Shown here piece by piece: positions 27,301-39,022 of a stretch of 64,000 bases of DNA (position 1 is its first letter; each line of letters begins with the position of its first letter). Under the pieces are notes generated by a model, which made no database searches, had not been told where the DNA came from, and saw only the letters and a list, made by a program, of their open reading frames with translations. Position numbers and translations under genes: made by a program. This stretch comes from Phoronis australis (lineage: Eukaryota > Phoronida > Phoronidae), in assembly GCA_002633005.1 (NCBI GenBank), contig NMRA01000730.1, positions 1 through 64,000 of the forward strand, given 5' to 3'.

Positions 27301-30300
27301 ATAAAACAATAATAATGGATCTGAAATTTTCAGATATAATAACATCCTTTGTCAACAGAAAAAGAAATAAAGTAAAATCAAACACCATATGACAAATGAT
27401 ATCTGCTGTTGCAATGAACATGATAAATTGTTGCGGAAAAAAGTAAAAGAAATCGTTTAAGAAGTCTTTGTGTTTAATCCAGTGGGTTCAAGTGTATTAA
27501 GCTTATTTATCCAAAACTGATTTCTTTTGAGTCTGTGAGGGGTACTGGGGTATTGGGGTTTTTCTATTATTTGAAAAGAAAGATCTTGTAGATTATGGAT
27601 TTTGGAATTGAAATGATTACCTATTGCACCAGAAATGTTTTTTAAATATTATGTTAAATCTATGATTGGGAAACCGAGTTTGTAGATTATGTTGAGTTTG
27701 TCCTACATATTGAATGGTACACTTACTACATGTTATTAGGAAAATGATATTGTTGGTGGTGCAGTCAGAATGATATTTCATTTCGAAGTGTAACTTTATC
27801 AACGACAATACTTTCTTCCAGTCTTCTCAAACCAATGAAAACTTCGAAATAAAATATTATTCTGACTGCACCACCACCAATATCATTTCCCTAATGATAT
27901 GTAGTAAGTGTTCCATTCAGTATGTAGGACAAAATCAACATAATCTACAAACTCGGTTTCGCAATCATAAATTTATCATAATACGTAAAATTATTTCTGA
28001 TACTATAGGAAATCATTTCATTTTCAAATAACATAATCTTGAAGATTTTTCTGTTCAAATAATCGAAAAAGTCCGATACCCTATTACCCCTCACAGACTC
28101 AAAAGAGAACAATTTTGGATGCATAAGCTTAAAACACTTGAACCCAATGGATTAAACATATAGAATTCTTAAATAATTTCCTTTACTTTTTCTGCAACAA
28201 TCTATCATGTTCATTTCGCCAAATATCAGTTGTCATTTGTCATATCGTGTTTGGTTTTACTTCATTTCTGTTTCTGTTGACAAAATGTTATTATATCCAA
28301 AAAATTTCAGTTGATCCATTATTGTTGTTTTATTTACCTATATATAGTTTGAGGTGAATTTCCAACAAAAGTTATGTTGAAAACGAGGAATAGATTAAAG
28401 TCGATCAATAAACAACTAACAACGAAACCCACTTTAGAAAGCAAAATTAAGAGATGTTTTGTGTTTTCTATCTTCAGATGACTGCGTGACTCCTTCAGAT
28501 TATTTTTTTCACGTTCGTGTTCCCGAAGTAGTAGTTTCCATATGTGATTTACGACACAAAGAACATGGAAGATTTGACTCAGGGGCAGTAGTGATACAAA
28601 TGTCAGAATTTGAAAATAGCTCAGATTTTCTAACCCTATTGAAAAAGTCGTCTAACATTCACTTCAATCCGCCACTGACCGACACCGATGACGTCACAGC
28701 ACACCAAATGTCAAGTCGCGTTCAATCTGGAAGCCTAAGGGAGGAGTTCAAGAAAGTACAGTTAAAAGAAATAGTCAGTAGTCGCGTCCTCCCTCAAATT
28801 CTGTTTGTTGTAAACAAAAAAGATGAAGTACACAAAAAGCTTTATTTTGTGTCAGACGACAGATTTTACAAGTGCTTGAAGTTGAAAGGAACCGACACCA
28901 TTAACGACCTTATCAATATCTTTACCGATGACAAAAGTCGGCCAGAGGATGACGGGACACTTTTCCAAAACAAGTCTTTGTTCGCGATGTTCTCTTCATG
29001 TGCTTTAGATCCAGAGAAAACAATTGAGGCGTGCCAATTCTCTGAATATTCGGTAATTCATTTATTGCCAAAAATATCGCTACAAGCGCGTGGAATAAGA
29101 GTTCGACAAAAACAGAAAATTTATCACATTGTACAGTGCACAAATGCCGATTCAGTTGCAAAATTAAAGGATAAATTTGTTAGAGAAATAAATAAAAGTG
29201 AAGGTAGTTTCTTGACCTGTGACCAAATTTGTTTGACATGCAAAACCAGGGATACCACGTGCGTTTTGAACAGCGATCAATCTGTAGCCTCAGCCTTGGG
29301 CACGATCGGTCGACTTGGATACACCATGAATTCTGCCACAGTGATATTGGAAAACCTGTGGATTCATGTTTTGCAACCAGACAGTTTTTCAGTCCGTGTT
29401 CGAGTCCAATGCAGGAACGATAGCTTAATCGGTAGATTTAGTGCCGCTGGTCTACTTTCGCCCTTTAACGATGCCATGCCAGATGTTGCACAAGTAATTT
29501 GTAACAAAGACACAACTATTAAACAAGTTAAGCTGGACATTTCTGCCCAAACTGAGAGAGACGAAGACTCTTTGCAAATATATTGCAATCAATCTGTTCT
29601 TCACGACGGGTTCTGTATGGGAGATCTTAGAACACCGCTGCCTACTTTGACCTGTGTCGAGCAAAAGCCAACTAGGGTTCAGGTTAACGTAACCTTTGAC
29701 AATTTTACAAACAAAATAGTCAAGGACGTTTTGGATGTCTATGATCACTCCACATGCCAAAGAATGCTTGAAATTCTTGTTTTGAGGTTAAATATGCAGG
29801 ACGACATGAAATTGGACCTATTTCTTGATGGCACGGACACGCCCCTGGATAGAGAAAAATCGCTGAAAACATCAGGGGTATCTGAACATCCATTTGTAAA
29901 AGCAATCTATTATCCAAATCGCATTGCCGTTTTTTTAAAACTCAGGGAACACCCCTTGAGCAGACTAGTAATTGACCGTCCTACGGACTTCACTGTAGGT
30001 CAACTTAAAAGCTACGTTATGCAAAAGTACCCTGTTATTGCAAGTGCTGCTGTGAGCGTTGTCTGGAACGGCCAGTGTTTGATCGAAGGTCAGACCATTG
30101 ATAGTTGTGGCATTAAGCACGAAGACAAAATTTTCGTCACTTCCGGCTCAAAAAAGATTCCTCCTTCCCCGTTTCTGACTGTGTTTTGTGCCCATTACAA
30201 TGACGACTCTGTGGATGTTGAAGAGTGGCTCGCCCTACCACCCAAAGCAGGGGAGACTGCGCGGCCATTCACATGGATTGCAAAACGTGAGTACCTTCAT

Positions 30301-33300
30301 ATCTTGTGCCCGGCTCACCTCTCAGAGACTGGCACTTTGAGAGCCAGATATTGTGGGATGCAGATAAGCGCTGAGAAAGTTTGTTCTGCACCATTCCTTT
30401 CGCAGACTGATCTTGTGTAGTGAAGACTAACAAAATAGACATTCATCTAATGCAACAAAACTAGGATTATTGTATTTTATCCCGTTCCAAAGTTTCCGTC
30501 ATCTTGAAGGAGCTTCTAACCATCTCTCCCAACAAATCGACCGGAGTCTGCGGTATTAGCGGACGACTGGTAAGAGCTGTCGAGTTTGTCACCCTGGATC
30601 CACATCTTTGACTTATCCTTGAAAATAACATATTGGGTCTTTGGACTTGAAGCAGGTCAATTTTAAGGAGGGTAGTAAACCCTTTTGTACCAATTACAGC
30701 TCGATATCCGTTCTTTCTGTCTTCATAAAAAAGTTCAATAGGTCTGTTTGTAACCAGGTTTATTAGTATTTACAAACCTACAAATTGTTGACGCCATAAC
30801 AGCCGAGTTTCAAAACAACTTATTCTTCTGCCACTGTTCCAGTTGATTTTTGTTATCGTTTTCTTCCTGGTTTGGATAGCGGAGGGGTATCTGGAGCCGT
30901 GTTCCTGGACCTGAGGAAGGCCTTCGATACCGTGCACCTCCCCTAGCTCTTTTCCAAACTGGAGACCACGGACATCACTGTAAATGTGTAGGCTGGGTTT
31001 AGTGTGCCCACGTGAACCAAGTGTTATCTGATATTTACCCCTTATTCTTGGTGCCCCACAAGGGCCCATTTTGAAGTCACTAAAACATGAACGGTCTAAT
31101 AAATTTACTCCAATCTAAGATAGCAGTATACGCTGTTTTCTGTGGTTTTAAGAAAATCGATGAGGTCGAGTGTACCCCAAACGAATACAGGGTACATGCG
31201 TTGTATAGCAATTTGTGTACTTCTATAACCAAACCTGTTTCTGTACCAGCTGAAGCCGCGCAAATAGCATAATACTCAATCACATTTGAATAGAAAGGTC
31301 GTCAGTAGAATGTGTAAAATAGGTTATTATTTAGGTGTTATTCTTAATATATATTTGACTTTTGATAAGCATTTGTCAAGCATATCGTCCAAAGTGAAGA
31401 GCAGAACCGTTCTTTTAATAGTAACCAATTAAACATTTTGTACAAATCTTCTGTCTTTCCAATCATTGCATACTATAATGTTGTAATGTTCATCATACAG
31501 TATATGTTTTTGTTTCATCTTTTCAATGTTATCATTTCTGCTGAATTGCCTTTACTTTATTTCTAATTTTAGAATTATCTATTTTTGATTTAGTGTGCAC
31601 TGTCTTTTCGTGTCTTTTGTTTGTTGTCCAGTGTTTATTTTACATTGTTTTATGTGAACCCTTGGGTGAGCAATTAATTTTAATTAAAGGTACAACAACC
31701 GAAAAGACAGTTTTCAAATATGAATAATTAAGGTCGTCATAAACTTAAAGTGTTTCCTTGCAGAATATGTGGGTTGGTTCCCTTCGTGTTACAAAGGTAT
31801 CTGAAAAAACCCAAGCTGATCTAGATAACGAGGTTGCCTCCGTAATCTTGAAGCAACCGGAAATAACACCAAAACAAGTTCACTTCTACGTAAGAACTAA
31901 CTGACAAAATGTCAGCATGTACATGTATAACTTGTGATTACTTTCATACTTCTCAGTGGAAAAGGATAACGAGGATGAAATAATGAACGCATTTGCCTCG
32001 ATCACGGAAAGTAATGTTCCACGCAGCCAATCACGTGACGGGATGGAACAGACGCACCAAAAGAGCTCACCGGCTTTAAGGCGTACGTATTGGCTTAATT
32101 ACGAAGAATGCTGTCTTGCAAACCGCATGCGAACTACATATTATAATCATCCCTTATCAATAGTAAAACTATCAGATATCTGTCTCTGGTAAGGACGCTG
32201 TCATTACTTTTGCGTTCATTAAGTCCTTGGGAGTTGTATTATCAAAAACGTATAAGCAACCGTAAGGTAAGCTCGAAATTTTCAATTAAATTGACTCATG
32301 TGTGGCGCACATTCTAGCGTATGAATAATGAATTCACCGCAACCAAGGCGTATGCAATGCGCGACACTGTTTTTCGTTTTTGCGTATGGTGGAGTGTCCA
32401 GTGCGCAAGCCAAGAGCATTCCGAACGCAAACAGCGTGTAAACCGCATGCCTGATGCTTTTCCGACAAATGTTAAGCACATTCCGTGCAGCATGACCTCG
32501 TCGCACGTCTGTGCTCGTGCCCCAATTCCTTTTAAGTTACGCAATGACATTTCCACAATCGTACGCGCAATGTGCACTTTACGTGTTTCTCAACAGTTTT
32601 TGCTGTACGTACACAGGTATGCGCACTGAATACCCAGTGACGCCTGACAGTTTAGGGCATGCTCAGACGCATGCTGCGTGTGCTATTTTTCGCAAATTGT
32701 ACGCCACAAATACGCAGCGCATCAACGCTCAACTCATGAAACTTAATTGTTACATGCAGAAGCACGAAGACCCTCAAACCACAAAGTTTGATTACGGTTA
32801 TAACAATGACGAACGACGAAGGTGACTGCAAACACATTGAAATAAAAAGTAATTCTTTGATCTTGCAGAAGAAGTTGTCAGACCTACAATTTTAACTGTG
32901 GATAGTCCACACAGAAAATCATCATTTGAGGACGAACCTGTTCATTCAAATGACGACAAAGCGAACGATAAGAGAAATGAGATGAAGAACCAGTCATTAC
33001 GTCAAAAAACGATTGAAAAACCTGACCAATGCGTAGGATTGAACGTCACTGGCCATATGTCTGAAAGTTCAGAAGCAGGTCAACACGTGATCAGACCCAC
33101 GTCTCTTCCCGCGGTAGTTGCCAGCCAAAAGCACAACGTAGCGACAGACGTGCTCAGTGAAACGACCCAGATCGTAGCAACATCTACAACAACAGTATCA
33201 GGTACTCTCGCGGCAGCCAGGTGTTCGCCGCTGACCAGCATCGGTAGAGCGTCGCCAGTCGAAAATGACACCTCGTGGTGCAAAACGGAAGTAACTAAAA

Positions 33301-34492
33301 CTACACAAAAATGTTATGAGCATCGAGATACAGGGAAAGTGTATGTTTCGGAATGTACGAGAAGAGGACGTGTTTACCAGAATCGAGAACACTATCGGTG
33401 CAGGTCTGCTAGTCGCAGTAGTTCCTGCTTGACTTCTGAGGACGACGCTCACATTTCATCGCCCGAGAGACCAAATGGCAAGTCTTATCAGTCTAGTTCC
33501 ACCACTGGTGGATTCACATACGATTACTGTCATTGTTATCGATACTGCCACTACCTACCGCAGTATATATACTACCGCCGCCGCCACCGCTTCTGTCATG
33601 TTGAAAGGGTATCATTAGAGAAATATGTTTTAATGAGGCTCATTGGCTTTAAAATTCATTTTGTACTGATCGAAAATGAAGCCGAATGGTTGTATCCTGT
33701 ACAGTTTGATTTCTGTACAGTTTGATTTGTGGCGTGGTTAGTTGGGTCACGTGACCATGTCTTTTAGTCAAATTTAGCAAAAAAGAAAGACACAGTGATA
33801 GAAAAACAGCAGTATCAGTAACAAGGTCAAATTTTGTTTGATATAAATATTTAAGATGGAAAGTTAGCTAAATTTGGACATTTTTCTAAGGTCCTACATA
33901 ACCTTTAAAACTAACACGGTGGTGTAATTCATATAATTATGCGCGCCCAGGCCCCACTACATCGCTGCCAATCAATGGGCAACACACAAGAGTTACGGCC
34001 ATCACTGCCATACGCTCTTTGTTATAGCTATGCTGCATGACTGGTGTACTAATTGGTTGTATTACTTGCCGCACAAATTAAGATCATTTTGTGACAACGC
34101 AACTAGACCCAAAATTGAAAAAAAAAAAACACGGCGAGTCAGAGCACTGTTTGCAACGTGCTGAGGAAATCTTGTCTCATGCAACTTTTGAAACACTGTG
34201 TTTTTCAGATGTTAACGACGCAACAGTGATAGGTGTGGGTCACGAAATAGGTAAAGAGTGGAAGTCACTTGGACGACAGCTTAAGCTAAGTAATATTGAA
34301 CTGGAAAACGTCGATGATTCTAACCACAAGTTACAAGAGAAGGGCGTTCAATTACTGTACTACTGGCGAAGCAAATATGGTTTGGAGGCAACCAGAGAGA
34401 GGCTGGGACAAGCATTGGTCAATTGCAGTCAACGTCGGCTTGCCGAGGAGTTTAATCTAACTTGCATGAGTGCTACGAGCGAGAACGAGTGA
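24312..34492 (+). CDS. tandem ubiquitin-like repeat and Death-domain protein
   Basis: Five exons: 24312-24546, 28478-30286, 31957-32082, 32869-33477 and 34209-34492. All four introns are phase 1 and the product is about 1020 residues. Exon 1 encodes an acidic, Ser-rich head. Exon 2 carries about five consecutive segments of 80-100 residues (about 184-638) with beta-grasp character. The last (about 560-638) is the clearest ubiquitin-like fold, with FTVGQLKSYV, VVWNGQCL, TIDSCGI and DKIFV at the expected spacing. Exons 3-4 (about 683-927) are low-complexity and Ser/Thr-rich. Exon 5 (928-1020) is a Death domain, recognisable by GKEWKSLGRQL, the LENVDDSN turn and the LLYYWRSKYG helix. Exon 4 ends either at a GC donor (ATG|GCAAGT) or at GT 30 bases later, both in phase. 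Reading through the exon 2 donor gives a stop at 30418-30420, a possible isoform without the Death domain. Death domains pair with other Death domains in apoptotic and immune signalling. The role here is inferred, and I know no named family with this layout. Confidence 0.8.
24820..24897 (+). pseudogene. THAP-type zinc-finger fragment
   Basis: A 25-codon frame begins MPNKHCCFGKCNSDSHYNTS and stops at TAG. The start Met-Pro, the Cys pair and the following Cys-Asn-Ser are the typical opening of a THAP DNA-binding domain (C2CH, related to P-element transposase). The rest of the domain (His, the AVPTIF-like end) is not found downstream in any frame. It lies in intron 1 of the Death-domain gene and is probably debris of a DNA transposon or processed THAP gene. 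Confidence 0.45.
26780..27142. mobile_element. foldback element, copy B
   Basis: Diverged relative of the elements at 4915-5257 and 44662-45064. It shares CGATAAGTGCGTGTC...TACTTGAGTATATTATGG near its left side, GAACTCGAAATTTCGAA in the centre and ATTAGAAACCAGGCCCTGG at its right end. The outer left end appears lost. It has no coding capacity. Confidence 0.6.
27245..27295. repeat. TA-rich microsatellite
   Basis: Short array of TATATG / TATATA units directly abutting the outer end of the left Penelope-like arm. Confidence 0.7.
27250..27794 (-). mobile_element. Penelope-like element 3' end, left arm
   Basis: Read on the minus strand, this arm encodes the C-terminal endonuclease of a Penelope-like retroelement. 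The block IIFLITCSKCTIQYVGQT is the variant GIY-YIG core typical of these elements. A later block reads TPHRLKRNQFW, then LNTLEPTGLN. The frame is broken between the two blocks. The 5' part (reverse transcriptase) is absent. It mirrors the right arm at 27846-28350, so the two form a head-to-head pair. Confidence 0.7.
27846..28350 (+). mobile_element. Penelope-like element 3' end, right arm
   Basis: Plus-strand counterpart of the left arm. It encodes LMICSKCSIQYVGQNQHNLQ, then after a stop and frameshift TPHRLKREQFWMHKLKTLEP followed by NGLNI and a stop. These are the GIY-YIG core and the conserved tail of Penelope-like endonucleases. Its outer end is about 130 bases before the acceptor of exon 2 of the Death-domain gene. 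It is degenerate and 5'-truncated. Confidence 0.75.
30860..31690 (+). pseudogene. non-LTR retrotransposon (LINE) reverse transcriptase remnant
   Basis: In intron 2 of the Death-domain gene, the plus strand reads SGAVFLDLRKAFDTVHLP (reverse transcriptase motif A) at about 30888-30945. After stops and frameshifts it reads GAPQGPIL at about 31047-31070, and around 31330-31400 YLGVILNIYLTFDKHLSSIS, the usual C-terminal reverse transcriptase segment. A TTTTAATTAAAGG tail near 31690 may be the 3' end. Several frame breaks show it is dead. The order of motifs fits a CR1- or jockey-like LINE. Confidence 0.75.
32290..32830. repeat. TGCG/CGCA-rich block in intron 3
   Basis: About 540 bases between exons 3 and 4 are dense in CGCA and TGCG tetramers (GCGCAC, TGCGTATG, ACGCAATG, GCATGCT) and open in several frames on both strands. 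It differs in composition from the flanking intron. It looks like an inserted element rather than a gene, but I could not define its ends. Confidence 0.35.
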
Positions 34493-34609
34493 AACTTATT
34501 CTCTTACCACCCAGTCTCCTGGGGATGTGGCAAGACGGTGTTAATGGAAAACAGTGCAGCCGAATACTGTAATGAAATACACTGTAACCAGTAACAAGCT
34601 AAGTGAGGA

Positions 34610-34680
34610 GGCAGTGTGGCCTGGTTGATAAGTGCCCGCTTGAGGTCGTGGGTTCGAGCTCCTCAGCTCGGTTTTAACCA
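34610..34680 (+). repeat. tRNA-like SINE fragment
   Basis: Contains GTGGCCTGGTTGATAAGTGC (box A-like) and GTGGGTTCGAGCTC (box B-like) at tRNA-like spacing. Both arms of the cloverleaf are imperfect, so it is better read as a tRNA-derived SINE head than as a working tRNA. It lies just after the stop of the Death-domain gene, and an AATAAA at 34686-34691 follows it closely. Confidence 0.4.
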
Positions 34681-34685
34681 TACAT

Positions 34686-34691
34686 AATAAA
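34686..34691 (+). terminator. candidate poly(A) signal of the Death-domain gene
   Basis: AATAAA about 195 bases after the stop codon, the first canonical signal in that direction. It would give a short 3' UTR that includes the tRNA-like fragment. Confidence 0.4.
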
Positions 34692-37600
34692 GCAAAAAAT
34701 ATTTACGGGAGATCAGTGCAATGGGCCCACATGTGAGGCCTGCGCACGTCTGGTACAACGTGTATACGCAGACCGTCTGCAATTATATATAACAAGCTAA
34801 GTGCACGAAACAACGAGAAATTATCGGTACTGCCCACAAAGCCACATTTCGCCTTATTAAGCTTACCGAAAACGAAAATCGCATTAGGCCTTTTACTCAA
34901 ACAAAATCAGTCTCAATATATTCCTTGTGTTACCAAATATAGCATCGAAACCCATCAGCGACTCTCAGAATTTATTAGAGTTGGTTAAACCTGAAATTGC
35001 GAATTCGAAAATGGCGAACCTAATTCAATTTTCGGTTTTAGCCAGCTAAACAGCGCGAAGTGAAACTTAAAATGTCATGTGGAATCAAGAAATATGCACA
35101 CTGAAGAAGGGCTCACCGCCCACAACGTTGGTGGCTTTTTAATAAATACCCCGACACTAGTGTCGTTTTGATAAGACATTGTACTTAATTACATTCCTTT
35201 TTAATATATGTTATCAATCTGGACTTTGACATAATCCGTACTATGATGGAATCGTTTTTTAAAATTAACATTCAGTTGTCACTGTAAGAAAGCATACAAG
35301 AACAGCGCACCTGAAGAAAGGAGATTGTTCGGACACTACGAATCAGTATCAAGCTTTCAAACAAAAAGTTTAGTCATGATTTCAATGAAGTCTCAGGTAA
35401 CAGTGAACAATCAGAACTTTTGCCGGGTCCATCCTGCAATTGAATTTCAAAAAACAAGTGATCAATTTTCACTGTACTTATAAGTACGACACATTACTTT
35501 CAAAACAATATTCGGACACCGTGTTCCCTTACACGCAACAACGTTTATCTAAAAAGAGTACCGTTATCAAATGACTCGTAATTTATTTAAAAAAATAATC
35601 ATATTCAGTCCTAACAGAAGTCTGCCCCTCATTATAAGCTGCACGAAAAGTAAAAAACGGAAACAATTTGATAAATGCGTGGTGCGACCTGATTCGTGAA
35701 CATCTCGCTACGAGAGTATTCAAGGAACATGAAAAACTGGCAACTTGAAAACAGCGCAATCTCGTGGCGTTCATCGAAATTAATTCCTGGCTGCCACAAT
35801 GGAGCCTATGATAATACATAGGCGAAAATGTTTAAGATTCACGTTCACGAATAACGTTAGTGAATTGCAAAGGATACTGCCACCATGGCCAACCACAGCA
35901 CCTTAGGCGTGGCCCTGGAAGGTCCCTAACGTAATTAATGAAAAATACTGAAACCGCTTCAGGAAATTATGGAATGAAAAAAGCAGAAAATTTATTTGCA
36001 CCCACCATAAATTACAATAACAATATCTCTTATTGTTAGCAAAATGGCAAACTGACATTCTTACAAGACAATGTTGGACCAACAAAGCAGGTTTTAAACA
36101 TATACAATATTCAAAGTAACCTCTCAAATTGGATGAACTGCAGATCTATGATTTCAACAACAGGTTTTCTGAATCAACAGTGCCGTTTTTGTGCTTTATT
36201 TTGGTCAGACCTCCTGGAGGGGAGGGGGGGGGGGGTTCAACCCCATAACCCCACAGATCTGCCACCTTATACTTCACAACTGCTTCATACTGCTCATAGG
36301 CAGACCACAATGTCCAAACTTAGCAGCAAAGTAAGACAAAATCACTATTTTGTTGGGTAACTAGCATACCGTCTGTCCACCTGCACATGTAAAACCAGCA
36401 TGACGTGGAAAAAACCTCATCTCAATTCCCACTGTGCAGTAACAGGTTAGCATCATGACGCCACAGGAAGTGGCTCAAAAATTCACCGTGCTTATCTGGC
36501 AAAAAGATCGAATAGTATGATGGCCAAAATGCACTGAACTGGTACGCTTAAGACCGGCACAATGCAAAGACTTTGTCTACATGGGGAAATTTTCAGTTGG
36601 CAAACAGCTTTATCATAAACAGACCTCACAGTGAGAATATGTATCCTTCCGAAAGACATCGATGCTCATTCCGAGAAGTACATGAAAAATCCTAAAGCTC
36701 ATCTTCATCTAAAGCAAAACACGATCAATGTGAAGTATGACATCATAATGCAAAATCAAATGATTGTGGAGTTAAAGTTGTTTCAGCTCCACAGGGGGCA
36801 CCATTGTTGCCAAAATAGGAAGGGACTGACATGTATTTTGTTCTCTAACAAAAAGTCAACAAAACATGTCAGTGGTTACCCAAGGAAACCTACCGACACA
36901 AAACAAGAATTCTAGACACAAACGTGGAACCTAACAAGGGTCATTACAATTTGCCGAGTCAAAATTCTAATATCACATCACTCTCTTTACAAACAAAAGA
37001 ACATTTCAATATTTGCAATCCAAGATAAACTGACAGCCAGGTTCAACATTTCTTAACTTCAGAGCCAGCGCAAATGGAGAGCTATTCTATTAGCTCAGCT
37101 GGCTGCCTCAAGTGAAATTAACCTCATGACATTGATACATGCACAGTGAGGCAAAATAGTCACTGATCCTTTAACCACAATCATAGTTAACAGCATAAGT
37201 GCAGTACAAACAGTTACCACTGGCCAGCGAAACTTGTTTTGTTGAATTTAATAGATGATGCAATAATTAATTTTCATTGGCTATGAAAAGTAATTGGGAG
37301 AATGAAACAAGTATGTTTCGAAATATCACGTGTCTTTTAATTATGTCGATATGTCAGTTACTGTATCTATGTTCAGTTGAGAGTAGAGTTTTGTTCCGAA
37401 AGTATGAACGCAACGGAATAAAGACTGTGAACAATGAAAAGTGTCGTGCATTTAACAAATTCTGTATAACCGTAAACTTGCTTCCGAAGTACAGTCAGTT
37501 CAACACATTGCAAGGCATTTTGCCACAGAGGCGAGCTGTGAGCATGCGAAGTGCCTAACTCTCTGTATTCGTGGCTGTTATCTAAGCAACAGGCTGAATG

Positions 37601-39016
37601 AACTACTTGTGACTACTTCACTTGTAGTGAGTCGTATTTTTACGTGTCAACATGAGCTGTCTGCCAGATGAGCTTGCAACTCTAGGTTTGCGCTGGCTCT
37701 AAATGTACATATTAACAATAAACCTGAGATGACAAAATGATTAAAGAAACAAGAGCTGTACCAACATGCTTTTATAACTATGTTACTAGTTACTCTGTCT
37801 AGATGACTCTTACTATCTATAATACACACACAAATGATGGCAATGTTTTGAGTGTGCTTAAGAAACTATAGTACAATGCCTCACTTATCAAACAAAATCA
37901 AAAAGACGCCCATTGGCATCAAGATCGTATTCTCAATAATGAGCACTGCTAAACTTGGAAAAATCAAAAACTATCACACAGGGCTATCTCTCGCTTCGAG
38001 GGAGTGCGTCTGTGTCTTCTGAGTGAAGGACTTTGGAACCACTTCTCTACGACAAGGTAAATCTTTCAATATTTAAAACCCCCACAACCATTTTTGGCAC
38101 TGATATTTAGCTCCAAAGACAAACCATCAAGGGCCCTGTCCCAACACATCAGTAATGGATCACAGGCGCGGTGCATTTACACGTGCCTAACACTTGCATG
38201 ACCTGTTTATGAGCATAAAAAATTTTTCAAAATAAACTGGGCCTATTTTGGAAGACTGCTGTCAGAATTTAACAAACTTAAGACACAATTTACGACAATT
38301 AATTGCAAAAGGGTGATCCTTATGTAGTTAGTCGACCACTAAAAGGAGATCCTATTTAGTGAGTTCTACCATTGAATGGGAGTAGTACTGCATTACACTG
38401 ACAAAGAACATTATCTAAACATAACTAGTTGCTGCCATCCTCTCATAACTAACTGTACAGTGGTTTTCAATTATCACCCAAGATATGTCAAAGTTTCAAA
38501 AAGGAAAAGCAAATGGAGAACAGTTAAACATCTATCCAAATAGATTAATTGATTTTACTCAGGATAAATTTCTTCAAAATCATACAATTAATGCTTTTGT
38601 ATGACAACATTTACAAGAATGGTGTCTATCAGCCTTCTGTGACAAAAGACGAAGCAGCTTGGAAACGACTGTATCAAATTAAACACTGGCGACTCAGATT
38701 TGTCAATGTTTCTTCTTGGCAGGGCTTGTAATGACCAATGACAAAAGACAAAAAAAACGAAAATTTTCCAGGTGACATATTATTCTACAAACAATAAGGA
38801 TTATGTAACAGAAATATTTTTGTCTTGTAAAATTTAACTGTGAGAAATGTTTTTGCATGAATAAAGTTCAAATAATTATAAAAAAGAGACAAAAAGAGCA
38901 AACTTGAAATCAAAAAAAGAGGATATTGAAACCAAAAAAGAAGGAAATTGTCTTAAAGTGGAAAATTCTAAACGCTGGCTTATCCGTGTTTTCTAACCAG
39001 CAATTTAGACTTGACA
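34692..39016. other. intergenic, no gene seen
   Basis: About 4.3 kb between two convergent genes. There is no exon with splice and family support. The frame at 37277-37558 is unsupported. A G-rich run at 36219-36236 resembles repeat edges elsewhere in the window. The lower part of PAIP1's 3' UTR could extend here if the signal at 39017-39022 is not used. Confidence 0.4.
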
Positions 39017-39022
39017 TTTATT
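39017..39022 (-). terminator. candidate PAIP1 poly(A) signal
   Basis: AATAAA on the minus strand (TTTATT at 39017-39022), about 150 bases beyond the PAIP1 stop codon. Confidence 0.4.

Larger units (their letters stand above)
24547..28477 (+). other. intron 1 of the Death-domain gene
   Basis: About 3.9 kb packed with repeats: a THAP fragment (24820-24897), a poly-G run with NN (26709-26729), foldback copy B (26780-27142), a TA-rich microsatellite (27245-27295) and the inverted Penelope-like pair (27250-28350). The open frame at 25624-25917 shows no domain. Confidence 0.6.

Noticed and set aside
32321-32825. Two overlapping plus-strand frames of about 100 residues
   Set aside because: They lie in intron 3 within a CGCA-rich block where both strands are open. 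They have no family resemblance.
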